A DNA stretch of 10,499 nt, from contig JAMPAE010000038.1 in the NCBI GenBank assembly GCA_023667385.1, forward strand, positions 1-10,499, read 5' to 3'. Numbering within the stretch: the stretch's first letter is position 1; the number at the start of each line of letters is the position of its first letter. The stretch is from Ruminococcus sp. GTDB lineage: Bacteria; Bacillota; Clostridia; Oscillospirales; Acutalibacteraceae. Made by a program: the position numbers and the translations under genes. The notes beneath the pieces are model-generated. The model did not search any database and was not told the DNA's origin. It worked only from the letters and a program-made list of their open reading frames with translations. Below are positions 1 through 6,892 of the stretch, piece after piece.

Positions 1-1005
1 GCCGTTTGCACGAATCAAAACGTCATCTTTAAGCTCCTGCTTGTCAATGTACTCTTGGGTTTTACCCTCACGCAAAAGAATTTTTGTCTGCACATCTTTG
101 TTTTTATACCAGAGAGCGCCGTCCTTTTCATAAGTGTAGCCGTTCTTGGTAAGCAGGTCGATTACATCTTTGATTTGACCAGAATTATGCAGCGTCAGCT
201 CGCTGAACCATGTATCATAGCTTATGCGGTATTTTTCCATGGCTTTTTTCATGTTGTCAATGTTCTTCGGAAGTGCAAAATCAACAAGTGCCTTGCGTCT
301 TTCCTCCTCGCTTTTTGCCATGTAAGCATCACCGTGAAGTTCAGCAAATTCTTTTGCCCTCTCTTTGATGTCCTCACCGTGATAGCTATCTTCGGGAAGT
401 TCAACATTTTCTTCGCCGAGGAAAATCTGCTTATATCTTACATCGAGTGACAAACCGAATTTTTCAATTTGATTGCCTGCATCATTGATATAAAACTCTT
501 CGTGCACATCATAGCCTGCGTAATCAAGCACAGCAGCAAGGCAGTCACCAAGCGCACCGCCCCTTGCATTGCCCATATGCATTGGACCAGTTGGGTTTGC
601 AGAAACAAATTCAACGTTGACTTTTTCACCTTTGCCGTAATCGCTTCTGCCGTAGCTGTCGCCCGCTTTTTCAATGTCGAGAATAACGTCGGCATAATAC
701 TTTGCGGAAAGCCTGAAATTGATGAAGCCCGGACCTGCAACCTCAACGGATTCAAAATAGGTATCCTCAAGTTCCATGTTTGAGGTGAGCGTTTCGGCAA
801 TCTTCCTTGGCGGAAGCCTGAATGATTTTGCGTTCACCATTGCGGCGTTGGTTGAGTAATCACCGTTGGCTCTGTCGGCAGGCACTTCAATGTTGAATTT
901 ATTCAACTGAGCCTCGCAAAGCTCGCCGTTTTCCATTGCCTTTTTTGCGGCAGAATCAACAAGCTGCTTAATCTGATTTTGTGCAATATTAACTGTAAGT
1001 TTCAT
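1..1005 (-). CDS. argS: arginyl-tRNA synthetase, N-terminal part (cut by window edge)
   Basis: Class I aminoacyl-tRNA synthetase that charges tRNA-Arg with arginine in the cytoplasm. I translated 335 in-frame codons from the ATG at 1005 to the window edge; there is no stop, so the C-terminal part, including the KMSKS-type loop and the anticodon-binding domain, lies outside. Residues about 1-100 look like the ArgS-specific N-terminal domain, ending in GPGFINFRLS. The catalytic Rossmann fold follows with FVSANPTGPMHMGNARGG at about 132-149, where H143-M-G-N is the HIGH signature as seen in ArgS, and then FYINDAGNQ at about 171-179. The last visible residues, VLIRANG, match the conserved DVLxRANG stretch of ArgS. 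A strong ribosome site (AAAGGAAAGG, 1016-1025) precedes the start. It lies 34 bases downstream of ywiB and is probably co-transcribed with it. Identity is very secure. Confidence 0.97.
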   Translation of the reverse strand, partial: MKLTVNIAQNQIKQLVDSAAKKAMENGELCEAQLNKFNIEVPADRANGDYSTNAAMVNAKSFRLPPRKIAETLTSNMELEDTYFESVEVAGPGFINFRLSAKYYADVILDIEKAGDSYGRSDYGKGEKVNVEFVSANPTGPMHMGNARGGALGDCLAAVLDYAGYDVHEEFYINDAGNQIEKFGLSLDVRYKQIFLGEENVELPEDSYHGEDIKERAKEFAELHGDAYMAKSEEERRKALVDFALPKNIDNMKKAMEKYRISYDTWFSELTLHNSGQIKDVIDLLTKNGYTYEKDGALWYKNKDVQTKILLREGKTQEYIDKQELKDDVLIRANG

Positions 1006-1039
1006 TTTATCAAAGCCTTTCCTTTGTGCAAACAAGTAA

Positions 1040-1468
1040 TTAAAAATTATTTCTCTGTGTCAGAGTAATGTTAAATTCAATTTCACCAACCGGGCGCATA
1101 TCAATGTCGGTTGCATATTTAAAGTTGAGCTTGCCGCCGTTTGAGCTGATGTTTGAATCAACCCCAATTGCCGAAATTCCAAGCGCAAACGAGCCGTAAG
1201 GCGTTGTATGATGCGAAATGTGACGAACATTTTTTTCAATTATCATGTGTGAATCATATGAACCCTCACGCCTGATGGTGACGCAGTTTCCGTTTTCAAC
1301 ATGAAGCGTTGTGCGGCAGCCCTCAAGGTCGCCGTCATCATCAGTATATGAAATGTAATAATCATCAGCCTTACCTTTAAAAGATGCCAGCGTTGTCATT
1401 TCAATGACTTCCCTTTCGCCCTCAACATCCTGGTTGGTAATCATATTCATAAGGTAATTTTCTTCCAT
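1040..1468 (-). CDS. ywiB: DUF1934 (YwiB-like) beta-barrel protein
   Basis: A 142-residue protein resembling Bacillus subtilis YwiB (DUF1934, a calycin-like beta-barrel of unknown function). Family-typical stretches are DVEGEREVIEMTT (residues 14-26), DDYYISYTDDDG (35-46), VTIRREG (63-69), and the segment from about 88 onward, TTPYGSFALGISA, followed by the alternating strand GEIEFNITL near the end. As in B. subtilis, it stands directly upstream of argS, which supports the call independently. There is no signal peptide or membrane segment, so it is cytoplasmic. The start is uncertain: the ATG at 1468 aligns best with family N-termini but lacks a ribosome site just upstream; ATGs at codons 7 (1450) and 9 (1444) are alternatives, and codon 7 has GGAAG 11 bases before it. 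Its biochemical role is not known. Confidence 0.9.
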   Translation of the reverse strand: MEENYLMNMITNQDVEGEREVIEMTTLASFKGKADDYYISYTDDDGDLEGCRTTLHVENGNCVTIRREGSYDSHMIIEKNVRHISHHTTPYGSFALGISAIGVDSNISSNGGKLNFKYATDIDMRPVGEIEFNITLTQRNNF

Positions 1469-1521
1469 AATAAGTCTGAATTATAATCTGTCTGCAAAAA
1501 GATGCAGCTATCCTTTCCGTT

Positions 1522-1539
1522 ATAAAATTAATATTTTAT
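1522..1539 (-). repeat. AT-only inverted repeat at the ywiB transcription start
   Basis: ATAAAAT (1533-1539) and ATTTTAT (1522-1528) form a perfect 7-bp inverted repeat around a 4-base centre, immediately downstream of the predicted -10 box and overlapping the likely transcription start. It could be a weak 5' end hairpin or a protein site; it lacks the G+C stem expected of a terminator. It may also be chance in an AT-rich stretch. Confidence 0.35.
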
Positions 1540-1540
1540 T

Positions 1541-1569
1541 ATTCTAACACAAGAGTACGTAAAAATCAA
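1541..1569 (-). promoter_or_regulatory. sigma-A-type promoter for ywiB-argS
   Basis: On the minus strand, TTGATT (1564-1569) and TAGAAT (1541-1546) are separated by exactly 17 bases, with TG one base before the -10 box (extended -10). Transcription would start near 1534, giving a leader of about 65 bases. The -35 box begins only 12 bases after the stop codon of the GH-A glycosidase gene, so ywiB-argS has its own promoter, although read-through from upstream is also possible. Confidence 0.75.
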
Positions 1570-1581
1570 ACATTACCGCAA

Positions 1582-4122
1582 TTATTTTGCAGGTGAATTT
1601 ACTGTCACTGTTGCAATGTCGGGTGCATAAGTCAAATTGCCGTTGAATTTGTTTGCTCCGTCATTTGAAAAGGTCAAAACGTTTTCGCCTTTTTGAAGCT
1701 CAATGTTTGTTGTGACCGTTGTGTAGGTATCGCTGCTGTAAGTGCTGCGGCAATAGAGATTCATCTGCTTTTCGCCGTTGACGCTGATTGTGACAAAATC
1801 ATCAACAAGGTCAACATTATATGAATGTACACCGTTTTCATGGTTTGATGCATAGTTGATTGTCAGCTTATATGTGCCGGCTTTCGGAGCACTTACTTTA
1901 TAGCTTGCGCTGCCTGAATCAGAGGTGATGCCTGTGATGTATTTTGTTTGAAGCTTGTTGTTGACAAGCAGCCTTGCATTGCCGTAAAGCTGAGCATCTT
2001 CAGGCAGAAGAGTTATTACCTCGCCTTTTTCATTGCAAACACAAGCTGAAAGCTGAGCACCTTTTTCGGTGTCAATGTAGTTAATACCCCTGCGAAGATA
2101 AACCACAGCTTCACCGTTTTCATCTGCATGAACTTTTGCTCCGTCAACGAACATCACTGTGTTTTCGGCAGTTTTGATTTTGTAAAATCCGTCTGACGGT
2201 GCAACAGCAAGATATGCATAATCACGGTCATCGTCAAGCTCGGTGTAAATTCGGGTATTATTCTCAGCCTTTCTGACAAGCACGGAATCAAGCACAATTG
2301 TGCCTTTGTTGTGAGTGAAGCTGACTGTGTGTTCGCCTTCAGTGAGCGCAAGAACTGTGTCAAAAGTGCTTGTGAGTTCACTTTTGATTGTGTTTTCAAG
2401 CGAAATCACCTGAGCTGAGCCGTCAACGATGAAGTTAACATCAGAATGTGTGCGATCTGTATAAGTTGAGCCGTCATTTGAGTTACCATAAATGAAGCGA
2501 AGCTCATAATCGCCGCTTTCGGGAACATTAATTTTGATTTCAACGCCGTCACCGTCTTTTTCCATGCCGCCGACAAGTCCGTTTTCGCCGCCCGTTGAAG
2601 CATATGCACTTTTATAGGTATATGCAGAACCAAGCAGTGCTCCTTCCTCAAACTCAAAGCGGGTATAAAGATTATCATTGATGAAATCAATATCGTCGTC
2701 TGCTTTTTCAATTTCAACGTAATATGCAGTGTTTTTGTTCGGGTTCATTTTAATTCTGATTGTACCCTCGCACTTTTGAACATATGATTTCACAATTTCG
2801 GGCGCATAAACCTCGCCTGAGATACCCTGATATTGCGATGCATAAACGGTAATTTTCACATTTTCGCCATAAAGCGCAGTGTTTTCAAGGTTGTTAATCT
2901 TTATCATATAATCATAGTCTGTGCCGGGAACGAGCAGCTTGATTTTATCTTGCGCATCAGTAATTGAGCCAAGCCCCAAAAGATTCGGGTTGCGTGGCTC
3001 ACGCATTTGCAAAATTGCTTTTCCAACATCAGCATGAAGCACATCTGAAACATCAACCTGCATTGTCTGACCATCCATGCTTGTGTACCATCTATATACC
3101 CACCAAGCAGAGTTCGGAGTGTTATAATCAGCCGCTGTGTTGCAAAGGTTGTTGGCAAGCAGCCAATATGCCTGGTTTGCATAAACCTTTGAATTTTCGC
3201 AACAGGCGATGTATTTGAGCATATTGTTCGGGTTGCCGTTGTCCTGCATTCTGCCGTATTCAGTCACGATTATCGGAGTTTCAGGATCAATGCCAAATGC
3301 TTTTTCAAGTTCACGAAGCTGAGCTGCGTTCGCCTCCCAGTCATAAAGCGAGCGATTGTTAAGCTCATGATAGATCATCACATCAGGCACGCAGTCATGA
3401 ACCGAAGCATAGCCGAGGAAAGTACTCATCTCAGCAAGGTCATAATCGCAGTTACCCGGTCCGCCGATGAGCACATCGGGAGCAAGCGATTTAACATAGT
3501 CATAGGTCATTTTCCATGCTTCATTGAAATTTTTCTTGCCGATGAGGTTGAATTTGTTGCTGACATTGCCATCTTTAACCGACCAGTCGCCAAACCAAAC
3601 ACCATTATCGCACTCATTGAAAATGCAAAAAACAAGCTTATCGGAATAATATTGATTTTGCATCTGCTCAATCGTCTTTTTTACAAGCGGAAAATATGAG
3701 GTTTCAAGAAAAGTTTTCCAGTTGTATTCACCGCTTTTTTTCATTTCGGCAATGGTGCCTTCTTCATAGTACCACGTTGAGTACATATCCTGAAGATAGA
3801 CCACGATGTAATCGCACTTATCGCTTGAAGCGAGGAAGTTTGAAACGTCGCCGACTTCACCGATTGGATGCTGCAAACCACCCTGAGTTTTTGCGGAAAC
3901 CGATGAAATGTCAAGGCTTTCAATCATGTTATCCGATGGAACACCGTCTTCTGAGATTCCATAAAGATAGCCGGATGCACCGGAGGTAACCTCACCTGTG
4001 AGTTGCTGAGCATCAAAGCTGATTGAAACTCCGTCTGCAAGTCCGTTTTGCGCCGGAATGATTGACAGCACAGCAATCATTACCGACATGATTATGCGCA
4101 AAAAGTTTTTGAAAAAGAACAT
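1582..4122 (-). CDS. secreted clan GH-A glycosidase (GH39-like) with two CBM6/35-like modules
   Basis: An 846-residue exported glycoside hydrolase, exact specificity unknown. Residues 1-29 are a signal peptide (basic start, hydrophobic core, likely cut after GLA). A TIM barrel spans about 45-370. IFNE with E170 is the likely acid/base, and IIVTEYG with E288 the likely nucleophile; this two-glutamate arrangement is typical of retaining clan GH-A. The N-terminal pattern GYLYGISEDGVPS resembles a group of secreted, GH39-like bacterial enzymes. A beta-sandwich (about 375-475) follows. Two modules (about 485-620 and 710-843) show the CBM6/CBM35 pattern: GDYELRFIYGN and GEHTVSFTH in the first, GTYKLTINYASN and GENVLTFSNDG in the second. 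No dockerin, sortase motif or C-terminal membrane anchor is seen, so it is probably released or held by its binding modules. The start is fixed by AAAGGCGG 8 bases upstream. It is transcribed divergently from the GH95 gene. The acid/base motif reads NEC rather than the usual NEP. Confidence 0.85.
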   Translation of the reverse strand: MFFFKNFLRIIMSVMIAVLSIIPAQNGLADGVSISFDAQQLTGEVTSGASGYLYGISEDGVPSDNMIESLDISSVSAKTQGGLQHPIGEVGDVSNFLASSDKCDYIVVYLQDMYSTWYYEEGTIAEMKKSGEYNWKTFLETSYFPLVKKTIEQMQNQYYSDKLVFCIFNECDNGVWFGDWSVKDGNVSNKFNLIGKKNFNEAWKMTYDYVKSLAPDVLIGGPGNCDYDLAEMSTFLGYASVHDCVPDVMIYHELNNRSLYDWEANAAQLRELEKAFGIDPETPIIVTEYGRMQDNGNPNNMLKYIACCENSKVYANQAYWLLANNLCNTAADYNTPNSAWWVYRWYTSMDGQTMQVDVSDVLHADVGKAILQMREPRNPNLLGLGSITDAQDKIKLLVPGTDYDYMIKINNLENTALYGENVKITVYASQYQGISGEVYAPEIVKSYVQKCEGTIRIKMNPNKNTAYYVEIEKADDDIDFINDNLYTRFEFEEGALLGSAYTYKSAYASTGGENGLVGGMEKDGDGVEIKINVPESGDYELRFIYGNSNDGSTYTDRTHSDVNFIVDGSAQVISLENTIKSELTSTFDTVLALTEGEHTVSFTHNKGTIVLDSVLVRKAENNTRIYTELDDDRDYAYLAVAPSDGFYKIKTAENTVMFVDGAKVHADENGEAVVYLRRGINYIDTEKGAQLSACVCNEKGEVITLLPEDAQLYGNARLLVNNKLQTKYITGITSDSGSASYKVSAPKAGTYKLTINYASNHENGVHSYNVDLVDDFVTISVNGEKQMNLYCRSTYSSDTYTTVTTNIELQKGENVLTFSNDGANKFNGNLTYAPDIATVTVNSPAK

Positions 4123-4164
4123 TGTGGTTTCCGCCTTTCTTTTTGTTTAAATGCTTTCTTAAAT

Positions 4165-4193
4165 ATAATAACATTGTTTTTTGCGCTTGTAAA
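4165..4193 (-). promoter_or_regulatory. promoter for the secreted GH-A glycosidase
   Basis: On the minus strand, TTTACA (4188-4193) and TATTAT (4165-4170) are spaced by 17 bases, with TG one base ahead of the -10 box. The predicted start near 4158 gives a leader of about 35 bases, which carries the ribosome site AAAGGCGG. Confidence 0.7.
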
Positions 4194-4218
4194 TGTTTTT
4201 GGAAGTTTTTGCGTTGTT
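4176..4218 (-). repeat. direct repeat overlapping and upstream of the GH-A promoter
   Basis: On the minus strand, ACAACGCAAAAAC (4205-4217) and ACAAGCGCAAAAAAC (4176-4190) are near copies about 28 bp apart. One lies upstream of the -35 box and the other overlaps the -35 end and the spacer. This would suit binding of a regulator to tandem sites, but the A-runs make the match less striking than its length suggests. Confidence 0.35.
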
Positions 4219-4272
4219 TTTTCAACAAATAGCTTCGTTTTTATTAGGAATAACGCTGTTTTTTTAAATTGC

Positions 4273-4302
4273 TTGACATAAGCGGCAAGGAAAAGATATA
4301 AT
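4273..4302 (+). promoter_or_regulatory. consensus-hexamer sigma-A promoter for GH95
   Basis: TTGACA (4273-4278) and TATAAT (4297-4302) both match consensus exactly, with an 18-base spacer. Predicted transcription start is near 4309, so the GH95 message has a leader of about 120 bases. A promoter this close to consensus would usually be strong unless repressed. Confidence 0.85.
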
Positions 4303-4318
4303 TGATATATTATGTTAA
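4273..4318. repeat. inverted repeat bracketing the GH95 core promoter
   Basis: TTGACATAA (4273-4281) and TTATGTTAA (4310-4318) are inverted copies matching at 8 of 9 positions. The first includes the -35 box and the second covers roughly +1 to +10. A dimeric repressor bound to both arms would block the promoter. It may also be coincidence, because half of one arm is simply the -35 hexamer. Confidence 0.4.
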
Positions 4319-4351
4319 AATTGCGGTTTTAGGCAGCAGTTTCAGCTTTAA

Positions 4352-4395
4352 TATGCGGAGAAAAACGTTAAAAAGATGAATTTTCTGCCCGCATA
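4352..4395 (+). promoter_or_regulatory. leader hairpin in the GH95 5' untranslated region
   Basis: TATGCGGAGAAAA (4352-4364) can pair with TTTTCT (4381-4386) plus CCGCATA (4389-4395), giving 13 base pairs with a 2-base bulge (4387-4388) and a 16-base loop. It lies in the predicted leader, ends 33 bases before the start codon and leaves the ribosome site AAAGGTGG (4415-4422) free. No T-run follows, so it is not a simple terminator. A stabilising 5' hairpin, a regulatory RNA element or a DNA operator are all possible. It does not match a riboswitch class that I recognise. Confidence 0.55.
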
Positions 4396-4428
4396 GCGAA
4401 AAACGAGAACAAACAAAGGTGGATTACT

Positions 4429-6843
4429 ATGTTTTTATGTTACAACACCCCTGCAAGCATGAACTATTTTGGCTGGGAAAACGAAGCGCTTCCGCTCGGT
4501 AACGGCAAAATCGGCGCAAAAGTTTTCGGCGGAACACAGTGTGAGCTGATTCAGTTCAACGAAAAAACACTTTGGTCGGGCGGAAAAGCTGTTGACGGCT
4601 ATAACGGCGGAATCAGCAACGCTGACCACGGCGAGCAGATGAAAAAAATTCAAAAGCTGCTTGACAAGGGCGACCGCAAGGGAGCAAGCGCCCAAATGAA
4701 GGGTCTTGAGGGCAATGACATCGGCTATGGTGCCTATCAAGCTTTCGGCAACCTTTACATCAACTTTGGCAGCAACGATGCCGTTGAAAACTATGTTCGT
4801 GACCTCGACCTTGACTCTGCCTCATGCATGGTTACTTATAAAAAAGAAAAAGTGACCTACACCAGACATTATTTTGTCAGCTATCCCGACAATGTTTTTG
4901 TTGGCAGAATTGAAGCTGACGGTGAAGGCAGTGCGTTCAGCTTTGATGCTTACGTCATCTCTGAGCAGCTTGGCAAGCCTTACTCACAGGATGACACAAT
5001 TTACCTTGAGGGAACAGTCAATGCAAACGATGGCATTGATGCAAAACCCGGCAAGGATAAGAACAACATGAAATACGGCTGCACAGTCAAGTTCATTGCA
5101 AAAGACGGCACTGTCACCGCAACTGAGGACGGACACATCAGCGTTGAAAATGCAACAAGCGTCATGATTCTCATGAGCCTTGCAACGGATTATAAAAACT
5201 CCTACCCTGACTATTGCGATAACAGCAATCCACTTGAAAAGGCAACCGAAGCAGTGCTTGCCGCCGCAGAAAAAAGCTTCGGCGAGCTTTACAGAACGCA
5301 CCTTGATGATTACAGAAAGCTTTATAACCGGGTTACTTTCAACCTCGGCGAGGAAGAATCAGGTCAGCCAACGGATTTCATGCTCAAGCGTTTTGCAAAA
5401 AGAAACGAATATAAGCGAAATCTCATTACGCTTTTGTTCCAATATGGACGCTATCTGCTGATTTCATCGTCACGTGACGGCTCACTGCCTGCAAACCTGC
5501 AGGGAATTTGGAACGCAAAAAACAATCCGCCGTGGCAGTGTGACTATCATTTCAACGTCAACGTTCAAATGAATTATTGGCCTGCCTATGTTGCAAACCT
5601 TGCAGAAACCGCCGTGCCTTATATCGACTTTGTGAACAGCCTGAAAAAACCCGGCAGAATTGTTGCAAATCAAACAATGGGCATTGGCGAAAACAAAGCA
5701 GACGGCTCACCTGATGAATCAAAACCAACGGGCTGGGTTGTGCACACAATGGTGAATCCCCTCGGCTTTGTTGCTCCGGGCTGGGAATGGCGCTGGGGCT
5801 GGGCACCTGTTAACGGTGCATGGGCAGTGCAGAATATGTTCGACTACTATCAATTCACCAAAGACATTGAAAAGCTCAAAACAGACATATATCCGACAAT
5901 GGAAGAGGCCGCACTGTTATGGTCACAGCTTCTGACAGAAAACAAAAAAACAGGCAGGCTGGAGGTTTCACCCTGCTTTTCACCTGAACACGGTCCCGTT
6001 TCAAAAGGCGGAACATATGAGCAAAGCATTGTTTACGGATTGTTTGATTCTGTCATTCATGCGGCTGATGACCTTGAAAAAAGCGGAAACGGCGATGCTG
6101 TTAATCACAGTCTTGTTGAAAAGCTCAAGGGCCAAATTGAAAAGCTTGAACCGAACGCAATCGGCAAATGGGGTCAAATCAAGGAATGGGTTGACGAGGA
6201 TACATTTTCCCACCGTGGATTCGGCAAGCTTGGCGGAATGGGCGTGCAAAAGCATCACAGGCACATCTCTCACCTGCTCGGACTTTATCCGTATAATCAA
6301 ATCACCAAAGAAAATCACATTTTGATGAAAGGCGCAAGAATTTCACTTGACGACAGAGGAATCAAAACAACAGGTTGGGCACTTGCATATAGGCTGCTTG
6401 CATATGCAAGACTCGGCTCGGCGCAAAAATGTGACGATGTCATTGAACAACTGCTGAAAAAGATGATTTTAAAAAACCTGTTCGGCAATCATCCGCCGTT
6501 CCAAATTGACGCAAACTTCGGCTTTACGGCAGGCGTTGCAGAAATGCTGGTTCAAAGCCACTGCAACTATATCAGCGTGCTGCCCGCCTTGCCGGCTGAA
6601 TGGCACATGGGCGAGATTACCGGTCTCATGGCAAGGGGCAACTTTGAAGTTTCTCTCAAATGGAAAGACTGCAAGCTAAAAGAGGGCAAAATCAAATCAA
6701 ACCTCGGCGGCAAATGCTCGCTTAGCTATGACGGCAAAGTAATGCTTGTTCAAGATGCAGAAGGCAACGAAATTGACGTTGACTACATTGACGGTATCAC
6801 AACATTTGAAACCGTTCCGGGCGGCATTTATACATTCTCATAA
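4429..6843 (+). CDS. GH95 alpha-L-fucosidase / alpha-L-galactosidase, cytoplasmic
   Basis: An 804-residue family 95 glycoside hydrolase, which removes terminal alpha-L-fucose (classically 1,2-linked) or, in some members, alpha-L-galactose by an inverting mechanism. The N-terminal beta domain begins with the hallmark WENEALPLGNGKIGAKVFGG (16-35) and NEKTLWSGG (44-52). The (alpha/alpha)6 barrel carries NVNVQMNYW (376-384), SPEHG (518-522), RHISHLLGLYP (611-621), TGWALAYR (648-655) and FQIDANFG (691-698). By comparison with Bifidobacterium AfcA, N376/N378, E520 and D694 are the probable catalytic residues, all present. There is no signal peptide, so it should act inside the cell on imported oligosaccharides. 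The ribosome site AAAGGTGG sits 6 bases before the ATG. It is a single-gene transcript, closed by the terminator at 6856-6886. Family identity is firm; choice between fucose and galactose is not. Confidence 0.95.
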   Translation: MFLCYNTPASMNYFGWENEALPLGNGKIGAKVFGGTQCELIQFNEKTLWSGGKAVDGYNGGISNADHGEQMKKIQKLLDKGDRKGASAQMKGLEGNDIGYGAYQAFGNLYINFGSNDAVENYVRDLDLDSASCMVTYKKEKVTYTRHYFVSYPDNVFVGRIEADGEGSAFSFDAYVISEQLGKPYSQDDTIYLEGTVNANDGIDAKPGKDKNNMKYGCTVKFIAKDGTVTATEDGHISVENATSVMILMSLATDYKNSYPDYCDNSNPLEKATEAVLAAAEKSFGELYRTHLDDYRKLYNRVTFNLGEEESGQPTDFMLKRFAKRNEYKRNLITLLFQYGRYLLISSSRDGSLPANLQGIWNAKNNPPWQCDYHFNVNVQMNYWPAYVANLAETAVPYIDFVNSLKKPGRIVANQTMGIGENKADGSPDESKPTGWVVHTMVNPLGFVAPGWEWRWGWAPVNGAWAVQNMFDYYQFTKDIEKLKTDIYPTMEEAALLWSQLLTENKKTGRLEVSPCFSPEHGPVSKGGTYEQSIVYGLFDSVIHAADDLEKSGNGDAVNHSLVEKLKGQIEKLEPNAIGKWGQIKEWVDEDTFSHRGFGKLGGMGVQKHHRHISHLLGLYPYNQITKENHILMKGARISLDDRGIKTTGWALAYRLLAYARLGSAQKCDDVIEQLLKKMILKNLFGNHPPFQIDANFGFTAGVAEMLVQSHCNYISVLPALPAEWHMGEITGLMARGNFEVSLKWKDCKLKEGKIKSNLGGKCSLSYDGKVMLVQDAEGNEIDVDYIDGITTFETVPGGIYTFS

Positions 6844-6855
6844 ATAATAAAATAA

Positions 6856-6886
6856 ATCCCCGAAGATACGCTAAATCTTCGGGGAT
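6856..6886. terminator. bidirectional rho-independent terminator
   Basis: ATCCCCGAAGAT (6856-6867) and ATCTTCGGGGAT (6875-6886) form a perfect 12-bp stem with a 7-base loop. On the plus strand a T-rich tract (TTTATTTTTT) follows closely; on the minus strand the stem is followed by TTATTTTATTATTTA. It therefore can end both GH95, whose stop is 12 bases before the stem, and the convergent GH43 gene, whose stop is at 6893. Confidence 0.92.
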
Positions 6887-6892
6887 AGCTGT

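Larger units (their letters stand above)
4123..4428. promoter_or_regulatory. divergent control region between GH-A and GH95 genes
   Basis: A 306-base gene-free stretch separating two glycosidase genes transcribed away from each other. It holds a minus-strand promoter (4165-4193), a plus-strand promoter (4273-4302), an inverted repeat around the plus promoter, a pair of direct repeats beside the minus promoter, and a leader hairpin (4352-4395). I see no coding potential and no RNA gene. Such a layout would allow one regulator to control both genes, but no regulator gene is in the window. Confidence 0.7.

Noticed and set aside
55..783. Plus-strand open frames of about 100-130 codons opposite argS
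   Set aside because: They are antisense to the firmly identified argS reading frame, their translations are rich in Cys, Phe and Ile without recognisable domains, and they lack ribosome sites.
1570..1581. Terminator directly after the GH-A gene
   Set aside because: No G+C-rich inverted repeat with a T-run is present between its stop and the ywiB promoter; the only nearby palindrome is A+T-only and lies past the -10 box.
2154..3699. Several open frames in other frames within the GH-A gene, on both strands
   Set aside because: The GH-A frame is complete, with signal peptide, catalytic motifs and binding modules; the others show no family resemblance or proper starts.
4180..4200. Possible catabolite-repression (cre) site in TTTTTGCGCTTGTA on the plus strand
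   Set aside because: It keeps the central CG but misses several conserved positions of the cre consensus, including the left-arm TG and A residues, so I cannot support it.
6001..6325. Overlapping plus and minus open frames of about 100 codons inside GH95
   Set aside because: They lie inside the GH95 catalytic region, whose motifs continue through it unbroken; the alternatives have no recognisable features.
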